This document shows, in pieces, positions 16,197-18,684 of a stretch of 18,684 nucleotides of DNA. The position numbers and the translations under genes are program-made. This DNA comes from Pseudomonadota bacterium (GTDB lineage: Bacteria; Pseudomonadota; Alphaproteobacteria; Rhizobiales; Xanthobacteraceae), in NCBI GenBank assembly GCA_023423415.1, contig JAFAFP010000209.1, positions 1-18,684 of the forward strand. Direction: 5' to 3'. The notes below the pieces were generated by a model that ran no database searches, was not told where the DNA came from, and saw only the letters and a list, made by a program, of their open reading frames with translations. Positions within the stretch are counted from its first letter, which is position 1. Each line of letters begins with the position of its first letter.

Positions 16197-18684
<2,488 letters not shown>

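Overview
The window looks like chromosome from an alphaproteobacterium of the order Rhizobiales, most likely the Bradyrhizobium/Afipia/Rhodopseudomonas group (Nitrobacteraceae). I base this on high G+C, GC-rich third codon positions, alphaproteobacterial forms of NusG, L7/L12, RpoB and RpoC, a GTG-started rplJ, and a palindromic repeat of the style common in that group. The genus is inferred from sequence character, not from a search.

Layout. (1) Positions 1-2559, minus strand: a two-gene operon with a membrane-bound O-acyltransferase of the AlgI/DltB type (MBOAT) followed 3 bp later by a membrane-anchored SGNH-like partner. It has a plausible promoter and a strong hairpin after the last stop. 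(2) Positions 2560-3050: 491 bp with no convincing gene, upstream of secE. (3) Positions 3051-5218, plus strand: secE, nusG, rplK and rplA, closed by a textbook intrinsic terminator. A mosaic palindromic repeat and a candidate L1-responsive leader lie between nusG and rplK. (4) Positions 5219-10282: an accessory block with a two-gene molybdenum hydroxylase (IorA/IorB type, Tat signal on the large subunit), a convergent 95-aa hypothetical, an exported DUF4168 protein, and a KdpD-like membrane protein that has the DUF4118 and GAF-like parts but no kinase. (5) Positions 10283-18684, plus strand: a structured L10-type leader, rplJ, rplL, a 341-bp hairpin-rich rplL-rpoB spacer, complete rpoB, and rpoC cut by the window edge.

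The translation/transcription genes form the usual secE-nusG-rplKAJL-rpoBC order, but here it is split into two transcription units by about 5 kb of unrelated genes. The core genes supply the protein export channel (SecE), the transcription elongation factor NusG, the L1/L11 and L10/L12 stalk proteins, and the two large RNA polymerase subunits. Their spacers carry several RNA hairpins that fit the autoregulation and attenuation known for these operons. I saw no CRISPR array, tRNA, rRNA, insertion sequence or phage gene. I did not find a clearly new multi-gene system. The most unusual items are the kinase-less KdpD-like protein, the structured rplL-rpoB spacer, and the placement of the accessory block.
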